Assembly (NCBI GenBank): GCA_000442125.1
Contig: KE546980.1
Coordinates: forward strand, 558,001-622,000
From: Opeltia flavorubescens
Lineage: Eukaryota > Ascomycota > Lecanoromycetes > Teloschistales > Teloschistaceae
Reading direction: 5' to 3'
DNA length: 64,000 bases
A program made the translations under genes and the position numbers. The notes under the pieces were generated by a model that saw only the letters and a list, made by a program, of their open reading frames with translations, searched no databases and was not told the DNA's origin. This document shows positions 46,265 to 55,937 of the stretch, in pieces. The first letter of the stretch is position 1, and each line of letters starts with the position of its first letter.

Positions 46265-46993
46265 AAGCTCGGATCAGTACTATAGTCTTCTTTGTTGCTA
46301 CTAAGCAGATTGCACACCAGTCACATTGAAAGCATTTTATAATTTGCAAACAGTGTGGTGGATCCGTCGAAGTCTCACGAATGGTAGTCGATACTCTGAA
46401 CGCCCAGCATCCTTAATTCTCGGTCTCGACTCCCCATATGGTGCAACTACGCTGGACGAAGCTTGTACCTTCGTCATCGCAAGTACAAAGGTTCTCTCGA
46501 AAATCTCCGCTGGATTAATTTGAGCTAAGGAGTAATGTAACGAGCACAAAATAAAGCTTATAATGCAGGTCAATATTTTATGCTATTTGCTCTATCTCAT
46601 CATCCCAGAATCATTGAAATCGCCTTGGAGTTCATAGGAAGAGATTCCTCACGTTCGACCACAGGTTATTGAATCCGACTACTAGGAGATAGCCGAAGCC
46701 GCCCGACTGCCTGCAAGTTCCGAGAGCAGGATACCTCACATCTTGCTTATGTCTCAAGGATATGGATGCCTCCATGAGCAAAACATCTCACCAATCATCC
46801 GAGACTGTAATGCAGAGTAAGTACTGCTCGCAACAGGAATAACTTATCACATGCTGGATAAATACCATGTTATCTAGCTATTCTTCGCCTTTTCTCATCA
46901 AATCCACAGTGGACGAGTGGCGACCCTGAAAGTAAAGACAGCTTCCCTTACTCGCCATGACTGCCGACAAGACTGGGATAGCAGTAGATGAAT
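46265..46993. other. Intergenic, convergent gene ends
   Basis: This lies between the NAPE-PLD gene (+) and the coiled-coil gene (-). No gene is seen. Confidence 0.5.
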
Positions 46994-48220
46994 TTAGGGT
47001 GTTTGCCGAGCCGCTCGCCGCTCGATGATCCACCTTGTTGGCAGATCCTTGTCCGTTTTGGCCGCAAATCCTGCCCACGACGCACGTAAACATGGATATC
47101 TCGGGTGGCATCTATCACAAGCAATGGTGTAGTCTGGCTTCGGGGGATCCTCTTCGTGGTCCAGAAGAAAAGATCTCGGCGTGAGAGTCTTTAGTGCAGA
47201 CGTCAGGCATAATTCTGTACCTTTTTCCGTACTAGTCGCACATCTCTCCAAGATTGGTTCTGCGCGTTGAGCAGCGGCCCTTTTACCCTCGTCGGACATT
47301 TTGATGAGATGTGCCACCTTTTGGCGGTCTTCGATGGTGATCTCTCCTTGGAAGAGAAGCTTGCTCCAAATATGCTGGATTTCTGGAGCAATTTGAACCT
47401 GGCCCGCAGGGGCATCCTGGAGCATTTCTGACCCTTGATCGGAAGGCTCTTCACCCTCGCTGGCAATCTGTTGGCTCTCGTTATACTGTGCTTCCGCTGC
47501 TGCATGTTGTCGAGCCGGATATCTCTCTTTGCTTTGGCCCATAAATCGCATGCGACGCTTCTTCGGCGAGGAATTCTTGGTGCCGAGAGTTGTTGATCTG
47601 GGTGATTGCACTGATCGAACTCGTTTCGTACCGGAAGGTTTTGCTACATCGAGATCTGCGAAGGACGACACAAAGGGTCGCTTGCTAGAGGATGCTTCCT
47701 GTTGTGGTTGACCCTCGACCACTTCCAGTCGAGCGATCTTCGCCTCAAATCCTTCGATATCATCAGTGACTTGTTTGGATTTCACTTTTGCGTCCGTGAC
47801 CATCTTCAGCGCCTCTTGATGGATATCCTTGAGCTTGAGCTCCTTATCTCGAAGCCGAACCTCTTTGCCAGTGACATTGGTCTCCAGTTTTCTTAGTCGC
47901 TTGCTAGACGAACTCAGAACCTTCTCCTGCATGTCGAGTTTTTCCTGCCATTTCTGAAGGTACTCGTCTTTGTCGGCGAGCTCTTTCTCTTCAACGGCAA
48001 CTTCTTGAAGTCTCTCTTGGAGTTCTTCGTGCTGCGTCCGCATAGATTGCAACCCATCTCTAGTTTCAGTAATGTTCGAGAGGACGTCGTCTACCGCCCG
48101 TTGTAGTTCCGGATTGCTGTTAATGTTCATCAACGGCTTCTCTTTCAAGTGCGTGATTAGTGTCTTCAATCTTCCAGCCGAAGAGTCGGTGCGCTGGATC
48201 TTTTCGCTGAATGAATCCAT
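46994..48220 (-). CDS. Coiled-coil protein with basic centre, function unknown
   Basis: A single exon gives 408 residues. Residues 50-170 are a long coiled coil (QEKVLSSSSKRLRKLETNV and neighbours). A disordered basic middle follows (SPKKRRMRF, a likely nuclear signal), then an acidic patch. The C-terminal 110 residues look folded and contain YTIACDRCHPRYPCLRASWAG, a small Cys cluster (C-x2-C-x5-C) that might bind metal. I recognise no named family. Long helix plus nuclear signal suggests a structural nuclear role, which is a guess. Confidence 0.65.
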   Translation of the reverse strand: MDSFSEKIQRTDSSAGRLKTLITHLKEKPLMNINSNPELQRAVDDVLSNITETRDGLQSMRTQHEELQERLQEVAVEEKELADKDEYLQKWQEKLDMQEKVLSSSSKRLRKLETNVTGKEVRLRDKELKLKDIHQEALKMVTDAKVKSKQVTDDIEGFEAKIARLEVVEGQPQQEASSSKRPFVSSFADLDVAKPSGTKRVRSVQSPRSTTLGTKNSSPKKRRMRFMGQSKERYPARQHAAAEAQYNESQQIASEGEEPSDQGSEMLQDAPAGQVQIAPEIQHIWSKLLFQGEITIEDRQKVAHLIKMSDEGKRAAAQRAEPILERCATSTEKGTELCLTSALKTLTPRSFLLDHEEDPPKPDYTIACDRCHPRYPCLRASWAGFAAKTDKDLPTRWIIERRAARQTP

Positions 48221-49222
48221 GACGATAGGTTAAGCAGACGACGTCGAAAACAGCCTAAGAGCGAGAGACGTCAGGAGACGTGACGTATGTATAGTAAGTC
48301 TTCGTGGGTATAAGGGCAGGATAAAGATTGGAAGTAGTAAACTGAGGTCAACAATTTCTCTCAAATTCACTGTGTAATATTTGTCAGAAGACTAGTATTT
48401 ACTACACTCGCTGGTAAATAACAATGCGATCATGTGAAAAGATTCAGACCTTGACTTTTGCCAGTAGATGCTGATTAAATCATTCTTGAACTTACGGTTA
48501 CTGTGGGAGACTGAGAATTGAGGAACAAGGCCAGTGCAGTACGAAGGACAGCACGTACGTAAATCTACCCACTAGACGATCATATTATTGAATCCTAGTC
48601 CGGGTCTTAAATTCCCTAGCCATTGAATACAATGGGTGAAAAATTAGACCCTTCCAGACACATCGTTTGAACCACCAGAATTCGACTATGAGAGGTGTTG
48701 GACAGTGCTGATTAATGGCTTGGGGACATGCAAAGATAAATGCACCAATGATCTGGGTTGATCTTTGATTTAAGACCTTTGCTAGATGAGGTAGCAATAG
48801 TGATAGAGAGCTCGAGCCATTGAAGCCGATTTGATAGACCAGGAGCTGAGAGCAACGAAATTCACGGGGAAAAGAAAGACCAAGACGAGAACATTTACGC
48901 TTCCCAAGACTAGCTTGTAGAGCAATAAGCTGAAGGGATAGTTTCATCTTCCAGACTTCAAAGCCATGAATCTGATTTCGATGGCCGACAACTTCTGCGA
49001 GATCAATATGATGAATCAGAATATTAAGAAAATAAAAACTTTTGCCATTATTTAACTCTATGCCTCCATACCGATATTCATGAACATATTTTAACTCTAT
49101 CAACGCCCTCATGCCCTCGTTTATGTTTCCCGTGGTATCGTATATGTTGTATATCCAAAAGCAAAACAGCCATGCTCAACGTACAGCTATATAAGCAGAA
49201 TTCATTACCAGCAAACCAACCA
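48221..49222. other. Intergenic
   Basis: This is 1 kb between two minus-strand genes. A 175-codon minus-strand ORF (48585-49112) is AT-rich in codon use and has no family feature, so it is not called. Confidence 0.45.
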
Positions 49223-51601
49223 TTACCTCACCAAGCCAACGCGTCTTCGCCATATCGAGTTCTCCCGACTCAAATCTGGCGTCCCGTTTCTATTCGCCGC
49301 CGGGCTATCACATCCATCAATCGGCGTGACCGCACCGCGCCCCACTTTAGTTTTATCATTTGCATACCATTTCCTCCTCTCTTTTCGTTTCTTCGTGATC
49401 CATTCCTGGCTGATGCCGCCTCTGCGACATGCTAGATTCATCAATGCGCCGATATCGAGGATACCGCGAGGGAATGCTTGGACGATCTGGAACAATTCCA
49501 TGGAATCATTCACGTCCTTGATACGCTGCTCACCCATCTTGAAAATGGCGAGTGCGATGCGAAAAAGCGCCTTGCTGCCTTCGTAAAAGACGGTGTCCCA
49601 AACCCGGAGCACGGACTCGATAGGCAGGGTGCCAATGAACATGGACATGAACCAGCTTGTCGTGCAGAGACTGACTGGGGGGAGGCGTGCCGTGTGGATG
49701 CTACTTCCATCTTCATCGCCCACCCCGATCTTGGCCCAAATAGTCGGGCTGCTTTCTTTGAGGGCGAGCATGAGTACCCAAAGATCGACATTGGCTCCTT
49801 CAAGACTGATCTCATGAGTTCCCGGTAGATAATTGGTAGTGATAATGTGGAGCATCCAGAAGGCCTTTTCTTCCGGAAGGAATAGGAGAAGGAGTCCGGC
49901 GATAAAGTTCAGGGATTGGCAATAGCCGATTTGAGGCCGGTGGATGGCGAAAGCTTGGAGGACGCGGCGAAGGGAGGATAGTAAGGGAGTATCAGTTCCC
50001 GAGCTGACCGGTCGATCTGCCTTAAAGTGGACGTTATCAGGAAAGGTCCGGTGCAAATCCCTTTCTATTGATTCGGCATCATTTACATCCAAATCTAATG
50101 TTTTCGAAAGGAGAAACTCGTATGTTCCAGGGTTTTCCTTCAACAGCCTCGAGCCTCCGGAGTAATAGAACCAAGCGGCACCACGCCAAGCTGGTGGAAT
50201 ACCTTTTCGAACGTATCGAAGAGTCTTTGGCGATCTATCGGGAAATTGTTCCGGCTGATACGTTGTACAACCTTGCTCGCGCATGTATGTGAACCACTTT
50301 TTGGTCNGACGTGCCTGTTCTGCTGAATAGGCGCCATTCCAGGCATCATGCTGGGTAGCGGTGATGTACCTACTAGCCTTGAAGAATCCATACTGATCAC
50401 GCACCGTTGTCGATGGCATGACCGATGATGTTCTTTGATACTCGCTTCTGTTGGAGATAGCGGAAGGCATTCTGGTTGCAGTAGGGGATGCTGGTAGTGA
50501 CGACTGCATAGAGAGAGTAACATCTGAGCCAATGGTATCATTGATAGCCTCTGCAATCTTCATAGACCGTCTTCGTTCTTCCTCGCTAATCGAGGAGCGG
50601 CTTGGATCGTCGTGGTCAGAATCGACGTCATCTGCAAAGCCTTTCTCGTACATGCCAATGGCTTCGTCAACCGTCATACCCTCCTCTACACCATGCCTGG
50701 GTGGAGAATCGATGATCACATCGCTAAAGGAAGTATCCTTCGTCATGACGCTACTCCTAGCTGTACTAGCGCCTATCAGACTTGAATTGGTGGTCATTGC
50801 TGATCGAAAGCTGGCGCGTATTTCGCTAGTTACTAGAGGACTGGGTTCTGATAAAGGCCCAAAGTCCAATCCCAGACCTTGATCATCTCTAGCTTCCATC
50901 CCATTGTCTCTGCTATGTCTTCTCCTCCGTTCTCCTCCTGAGGTCGACGGCCTTGGCGTAGCATTTGCATTGTCTCTGTGATCTTGAAAATGAGACAACG
51001 CGAGAGAGGTGGTTGATGCTCCTCGCGTACGAGCATGAGGCGTAGCAAAACCTTCCACGTTGGTACTGCTCACTGTTGCTTTTGCAACGATGGGGAAAGT
51101 TGGCGAACGATAGGGTTCAGACTTCTCTCTTCGACGCTTCTGCGTATTGCTTGTCGCTCGGGAGCGAACCGGCCTATGATTTTCAGGGGAGACCTCGTTT
51201 CCTCGCTCGGGGATACTGCTCGGGAGCTTTGGAGACCTTGTCTGGGGCTTGAGAATGCCTTTCAACGCATGGGTTTTGATGTCAGTGTGCTCATGCAGCG
51301 TAGCAGGTCCATCCGTGACGTCCACACGGGTTGCTTGCGGCAACTGCTGATTCTCATTGCTTGATGTGGGAACTTCACAGGCAGAAACTTTGCGAGAAGT
51401 CGAGAGGAATTGTTCTGGTATAGTCGGGGTTGTAGGGATCTGAAGGTCCTCGGGCGAGTGTGCACGAGATCTCGACGATGTTCTGGAGCTAGTAAAGAGG
51501 CGTGTAAGGCTTCTCTTCTTCCTCAGCGGTCGGTCAGAAGCCTTCTGGGTTGGGTTGCTTCTTTCCGATACTTTCGTCTCTGCGACATCATTGTGGCCCA
51601 T
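49223..51601 (-). CDS. TBC-domain Rab GTPase-activating protein
   Basis: A single exon gives 792 residues. The first 420 are disordered, basic and Ser-rich (RPLRKKRSLTRLFTSSRTSS), with many possible phosphosites. A conserved lead-in (DQYGFFKASRYITA) precedes the TBC domain at about 455-720. It keeps both catalytic fingers: IERDLHRTFPDN (about 514, Arg finger) and IGYCQSLNF (about 558, Gln finger), together with KGIPPAWRGAAWFYYSGG and RVWDTVFYEGS. The protein should stimulate GTP hydrolysis on a Rab; the layout is closest to yeast Gyp3/Msb3-type GAPs, acting in secretion or polarity, which is an inference. One ambiguous base at 50307 leaves one residue unknown without a frame change. Confidence 0.9.
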   Translation of the reverse strand: MGHNDVAETKVSERSNPTQKASDRPLRKKRSLTRLFTSSRTSSRSRAHSPEDLQIPTTPTIPEQFLSTSRKVSACEVPTSSNENQQLPQATRVDVTDGPATLHEHTDIKTHALKGILKPQTRSPKLPSSIPERGNEVSPENHRPVRSRATSNTQKRRREKSEPYRSPTFPIVAKATVSSTNVEGFATPHARTRGASTTSLALSHFQDHRDNANATPRPSTSGGERRRRHSRDNGMEARDDQGLGLDFGPLSEPSPLVTSEIRASFRSAMTTNSSLIGASTARSSVMTKDTSFSDVIIDSPPRHGVEEGMTVDEAIGMYEKGFADDVDSDHDDPSRSSISEEERRRSMKIAEAINDTIGSDVTLSMQSSLPASPTATRMPSAISNRSEYQRTSSVMPSTTVRDQYGFFKASRYITATQHDAWNGAYSAEQARXTKKWFTYMREQGCTTYQPEQFPDRSPKTLRYVRKGIPPAWRGAAWFYYSGGSRLLKENPGTYEFLLSKTLDLDVNDAESIERDLHRTFPDNVHFKADRPVSSGTDTPLLSSLRRVLQAFAIHRPQIGYCQSLNFIAGLLLLFLPEEKAFWMLHIITTNYLPGTHEISLEGANVDLWVLMLALKESSPTIWAKIGVGDEDGSSIHTARLPPVSLCTTSWFMSMFIGTLPIESVLRVWDTVFYEGSKALFRIALAIFKMGEQRIKDVNDSMELFQIVQAFPRGILDIGALMNLACRRGGISQEWITKKRKERRKWYANDKTKVGRGAVTPIDGCDSPAANRNGTPDLSRENSIWRRRVGLVR
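50307..50307. other. Ambiguous base in the assembly
   Basis: A single n lies inside the TBC gene (codon CNG on the minus strand); the frame continues on both sides. Confidence 0.97.
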
Positions 51602-52860
51602 CGTATGACAGGTGGAAGGGCTGCTTGCACTGTGAAAGGAAGTACAAGGATCACAGTTTGTCTTCGGTATGATATTGACTTGCTCATGGCGGGATTCATC
51701 ATATGATCCCTAGGGACAGTCTCAGCACTGCATTCTGGATGCCCGTATCTTCGTAAAGCATGATTTAGACGTCAATCAAACTCAGCCTGATCCAGACCGG
51801 GGCCTAGGAAGACAAGCATAGGAGGTTCGGGACGGAGCTGACTTGCCATGCATGTGTCGAGTGTGTGTAATCTCCGCCAGCAACGTCATGGCTTCGCGTG
51901 GTTCCTGGGATACCGTCGACACACGCGTCGATTAACTTTCGTACTATGCCCGAAGGAACTTAGATTGATGACCTTAGCGAGCAGCTATGAGTGTTTTTAA
52001 TAGTACTGGAATCATGTATAAAACGTGAACTGCCTTTAGGCAGAATATTATACCCAATCGTATTAAAACGATATATCGGTATTTCGCTTAACACGTATAG
52101 TAATTATTATAGTTTCTCGTTCAAAATGGTACCCGAGCGGTTTTTCTAGGATAACGTACGGAGTTGATAAACGTTTCTTCCTATTAACTTTCTATTACTA
52201 AAAACTGCCAAGACCGCCAAGCCTTCATACTCGCAGTAGAGCTGGTGGTAGCACTATCAACGTTATAGGGAATCTAACTTCAGATTCCAGCGATTTGAGC
52301 GATTTTACCCCTAGGCAAAGATCCGACAACTACGGGAATAAAGGTGGCTGCATCCTTGCGACCGGTAAATTGAGGGGTATTAGCGAAGTGGTTTATTACA
52401 CGTTTTTCTAACGTGACAAGTAGATTTCACGTTAACGGTTTTTCGAAGTTAATGGTATTTAAGTAAAAAACGGTTTTTTAAGCTTAACGTACTAAACTTG
52501 TCATTGCCTTTAGGCGGCCCGTAACTTTTAAACCGTGTAAATAAAATACCGTAGTTCTATGGTATAATCCTGGTTCTACAAACACATAGAAGCTCGCTAA
52601 GGGATTGTTGGAAGATGTCCCGGGAGAGCGACAAGTAGTAGAGAACAGCAGCTATTTGGAGAGATCAAAAGATTGACTGGGTTTGCTATCGACTGTCTAC
52701 ATATATGTAAGGCCTCTTTCAAAGCTCCAACTTGACTACAAGGAATGTTGTTCGATATTTGTGCCATGTCACCTCCGAATTCACCAACCAACAAAAGAGG
52801 CTCCTACCCGTCCCAACGCCAAGATTCTGTGCATCCTCACCTAGTTCCTCGATATGTAAT
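51602..52860. other. Intergenic with AT-rich island
   Basis: The left 380 bp look like ordinary promoter DNA of the TBC gene. The middle is the AT-rich island listed separately. No intact gene is present. Confidence 0.5.
51990..52570. repeat. AT-rich, TpA-rich island, possible RIP-degraded repeat
   Basis: About 580 bp stand out as AT-rich and TpA-rich with few CpA/TpG steps, no ORF and many TTAACG/AACGTA strings. The 11-mer TGCCTTTAGGC occurs near both ends (about 52031 and 52503). This base pattern is what repeat-induced point mutation leaves in old repeats of filamentous ascomycetes. The source element cannot be named from what is left, and it may also be just AT-rich spacer. Confidence 0.45.
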
Positions 52861-54052
52861 TCATTGCTTCTCGTCAGCCTCCGCTTTGCAGTCTTCCAGG
52901 TCCTCATATTTAGGAAGGCCCTCCTTCTCTTCGGTCTCTACACGCTCATAAGCCACGGTCTTGTGGGAGTTGCGCCGAAGTCGAAGCCAGATAGCGACAA
53001 TGATCTGACCGACCAGCATACCAATAGCACTAGCCGCAATACCAAAGACGATACCGACCAAGATTGGTAGCACCACAAAGGAAAAAACCTGCTTGCTAGC
53101 CTTTGCAAAGCTATGTACCCAGCTGTGGTGATGTCGGTGGGTATTGAAGTGTCCTGGCCGAACCCGATGATGAGTAGGGAGTTGGACAGGTCGGCTGCCC
53201 TGTTTAGCTGCTGCTGTATTATGAGAAGGGCGACCGTGGTGCCCATGCCTCATTGCGTTGAAACACTTCATACAGATGCACTTGATTTTGTGGGCGGCCG
53301 TCTTCGCATGTGATTGGGCTTTACGCACCCCGGATCTGAATTTGTACACAACCCGGCAAAAGATGGTTGCGCACTGAGCGTCGGGTGAGCTTCCATCGGT
53401 AGCCGCCGTATCGACAGCGACAATGAACAACTAAAGTGCTAGGTTAGCGTGTGGATGACATCTTAAAGGTGAAGCAGAAGCTTACCTCAGACTTGCCGTT
53501 GACGGGATTGGGAATACTGAGAGCCTTGATCTTGATATCGTCGACATGGACGACTTCGCTATCCAATCCCAGGACACTTAAAGTGATTTCGGTTATGGTC
53601 GCAGCCTGCCCTGTAGAGGCAGAGCCTTTCTTCTTGTCTCCAACTTCAAGGCTGTAACTCAGCGTCAAATCCCCGTCGAAAGCGGTACTGGAAGTGGTCT
53701 CGGCACTTCCAGATTTTCTGGTTTGCTTGACAGAGAGTGGTGCCAGCGCAGACGATGGATTAATAGGGTAGATGGGTACACCGTTGAGCTTGAGTTTGTC
53801 CTCCTCGGCGGCAAAATTCAATTCAAGGTCGCTTTTAACGGAGTTGGTCCATTCATGTCGACCGTTCCGCTGGCTCGAAAGTGCAAAAGGACAATCTGAA
53901 CAGTCGAGTTTGATAGTACGGGTTTGTGGATTGATGAGAGTAGGTGCAAGATTGTTCTTTGCTGCCTCGGCAGTGTTGACGACCTCAGGCGGCAGGAGGA
54001 AAGCGTTGGTAGTCAATGCGAACCCCACCGACAGAAGGGTCGGGACAAGCAT
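52861..54052 (-). CDS. Secretory-path membrane protein, DUF7728-like
   Basis: Exons on the minus strand are 54052..53486 and 53430..52861 (55-bp intron, phase 0), giving 378 residues. A signal peptide (MLVPTLLSVGFALTTNAFLL) precedes a beta-rich luminal domain with paired Cys (KLDCSDCPFAL) and motifs ITEITLSVLGLDSE and VHVDDIKIKALSIPNPVNGK. A His-rich, basic, Cys-containing stretch (CICMKCFNAMRHGHHG) follows, then one transmembrane helix (SFVVLPILVGIVFGIAASAI, about residue 325) and an acidic cytosolic tail with YEDLED. It resembles the uncharacterised fungal family DUF7728. The Cys/His cluster next to the membrane could bind metal. Confidence 0.75.
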
Positions 54053-54593
54053 GATGGTGTGATATATCAGTAGTATATTGTTGATTCAGAAGGCTCGATG
54101 ATGGTGATGAGGATGGTTTGATAGATGTAAGTTACTGGAAAAGACAAGTGGAAGGAAGAACAGTTGAGGGGCTCAGTGTCAGAAGGCTGTTACGTCGCCT
54201 TGTGACTGAAACCCACTAACTAACCCTTTTCCGAACAACGCGAAATCCATGCGACATGCGTTGAGCCGCTTTTCGCCTTTGTGTGAAAGACCGGACTACG
54301 AGAGAAGCACTTATTTTGAGACAAAGAATAGGTAGGGAGAGGGTGAATGGCTGGTCGGCCGATTTTTCAATGTTTGAGCAAAAGATATTGAGGTCATCTG
54401 CCTATGATGTGCAGAGACGGATCCTGTTCGTGCTATTCGCATATCTAAGTAACGCTTTTCGATTGAAATCCACTAGGCAGGTTTCATCCTCATCGAGGTA
54501 TGGTACAGCAACATGTTCGCTAGAAACGCTTTCGAAACCATTGAACAGTAGTGTTACAACCCTAATCGCTTAGGTCGCAGGCTCTTTGCAAAT
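54053..54593. other. Intergenic
   Basis: This contains the promoter of the DUF7728-like gene and the 3' end of the next minus-strand gene. No ORF is supported. Confidence 0.5.
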
Positions 54594-55937
54594 TCATTCA
54601 TCATTACTCGGCTTCTGGTCACGTTGCAAAAGCAATGTGAGCTGACTCTTAGTCTTCGGCATCGTACCAGTGCCTTCTGGCCGTGGTGGATGGCCGGGAA
54701 GGGGCGGCAAATTGCCATCACCAGCTGAATCCCTAACGAAAGTGACATTTTTGCTGCTTGACAGTTGCTGGCCCAAATTCATGGTTCCCCTTGCCTGATA
54801 TGATGCTGAAGCTGCAGCTGCAGCAGAAGACTTTTGAACGAATGAGGCCAAGGAAGAAAAGGCTGGTATCGTACGAACATCATGTTGGGATCGGCTTTCG
54901 GAGGCTGCAGGTCGGCGTCGATCTGCATCTTGGTCTGGGTCAGGCTGCTTGGTGAGATCGTGATCTTCGGAAATCTCCGCCTGGACATCAACCGCCGGCT
55001 CTGACCTTGACGAGATGGGGGTCGCAATCGAAGTACTAGTTGACGATGACTGTGAAGCTCTTGATCTTATACCTGGCCTTCTCTTGCTAGCAATTGTGCT
55101 TGCCACTACAGCAACCTTCCGTCGGGCAGGCTTCTGCTTGGTCTTACTACGAGCATCTGTCGATTCTTCGAAGACAGCCTCTCCCGTACCTCTTGAATGT
55201 CGTGGTATCGACGAACTAATTTCACTCGTCTGGAAGCGTGTGCTTTTGCTTGAGCGATCCGAAGGGTTTGCTATTGCTTCAGGCTCCCTGGAGCGGGGCC
55301 CGTGGCGATGGGTTCTTATCGAATGCGGGTCACTCGCTGACAAGTGGGCAATAGGGGGCGATGCTTCTTTTGCTTTTTTCAATACAGGCGGCGGCCGGGG
55401 GGGAAGTTGTTTCCTCCTTGATGAAGGAGACTCGGTTTCGGTCTCTTCAGCGTCACTAACGTCCCCTTCATCATGAGTACCTCGACCTCCTGCAGAAGAA
55501 GGATGTAATGTAGGGCGAGAGGACGCATAAAGCTCCTCGGGCTGCCGTGGCCGGTCGAAGGTTCCGAGACTCCTAGATGATCGTGGTGACTGGGTAGGTG
55601 TTGTTCTGATGTAACCACCTTCTGAGATTTTATTGAAGATTGCCGCTATCAGGGTTCCCGTAATATTCTTGAGAAGCAGGTCATTTCCCCATATTCTCCA
55701 AAAGAAGTTTTCCAATCTTCGACCGACATTTTCGGCGAGCACTGCTCTGTTGGTGTGGTAAGCTGGACGGCAACTGAGTCAATTTGGGCTCCAGTCAAGC
55801 TGAGGTCTTTGACCATTTTTAAGCGTACCTTTCCACAGTCGAGCGATGTCCTCTACATCAACACGATCCACGCTCTCAATGCTGCCTTTAAGTGCTTCAT
55901 TCGTGGTGATTAGACCCTTGGGAAGACCTTCTGCCAT
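54594..55937 (-). CDS. Conserved filamentous-fungal protein, mostly disordered
   Basis: Exons on the minus strand are 55937..55829 and 55762..54594 (66-bp intron, phase 1), giving 425 residues. The ATG at 55937 (MAEGLPKGLITTNEALKGSI) is chosen because the upstream frame has only non-ATG starts. The conserved N-terminal unit of about 90 residues spans the splice joint: EDIARLWKAYHTNRAVLAEN, then RRLENFFWRIWGND and FNKISEGG. After this comes RTTPTQSPRSSRSLG and long Ser/Arg/Pro-rich disorder with Ser-Arg pairs, and a conserved-looking end (SSSKNVTFVRDSAGDGNLPPLPG). I remember the LENFFWRIWG unit from many ascomycete proteins without a known role. Confidence 0.78.

Noticed and set aside
48585-49112. 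175-codon minus-strand ORF
   Set aside because: It has no recognisable domain, ordinary AT-rich codons and Leu/Ile/Gln-rich random composition. It is most likely a chance ORF.
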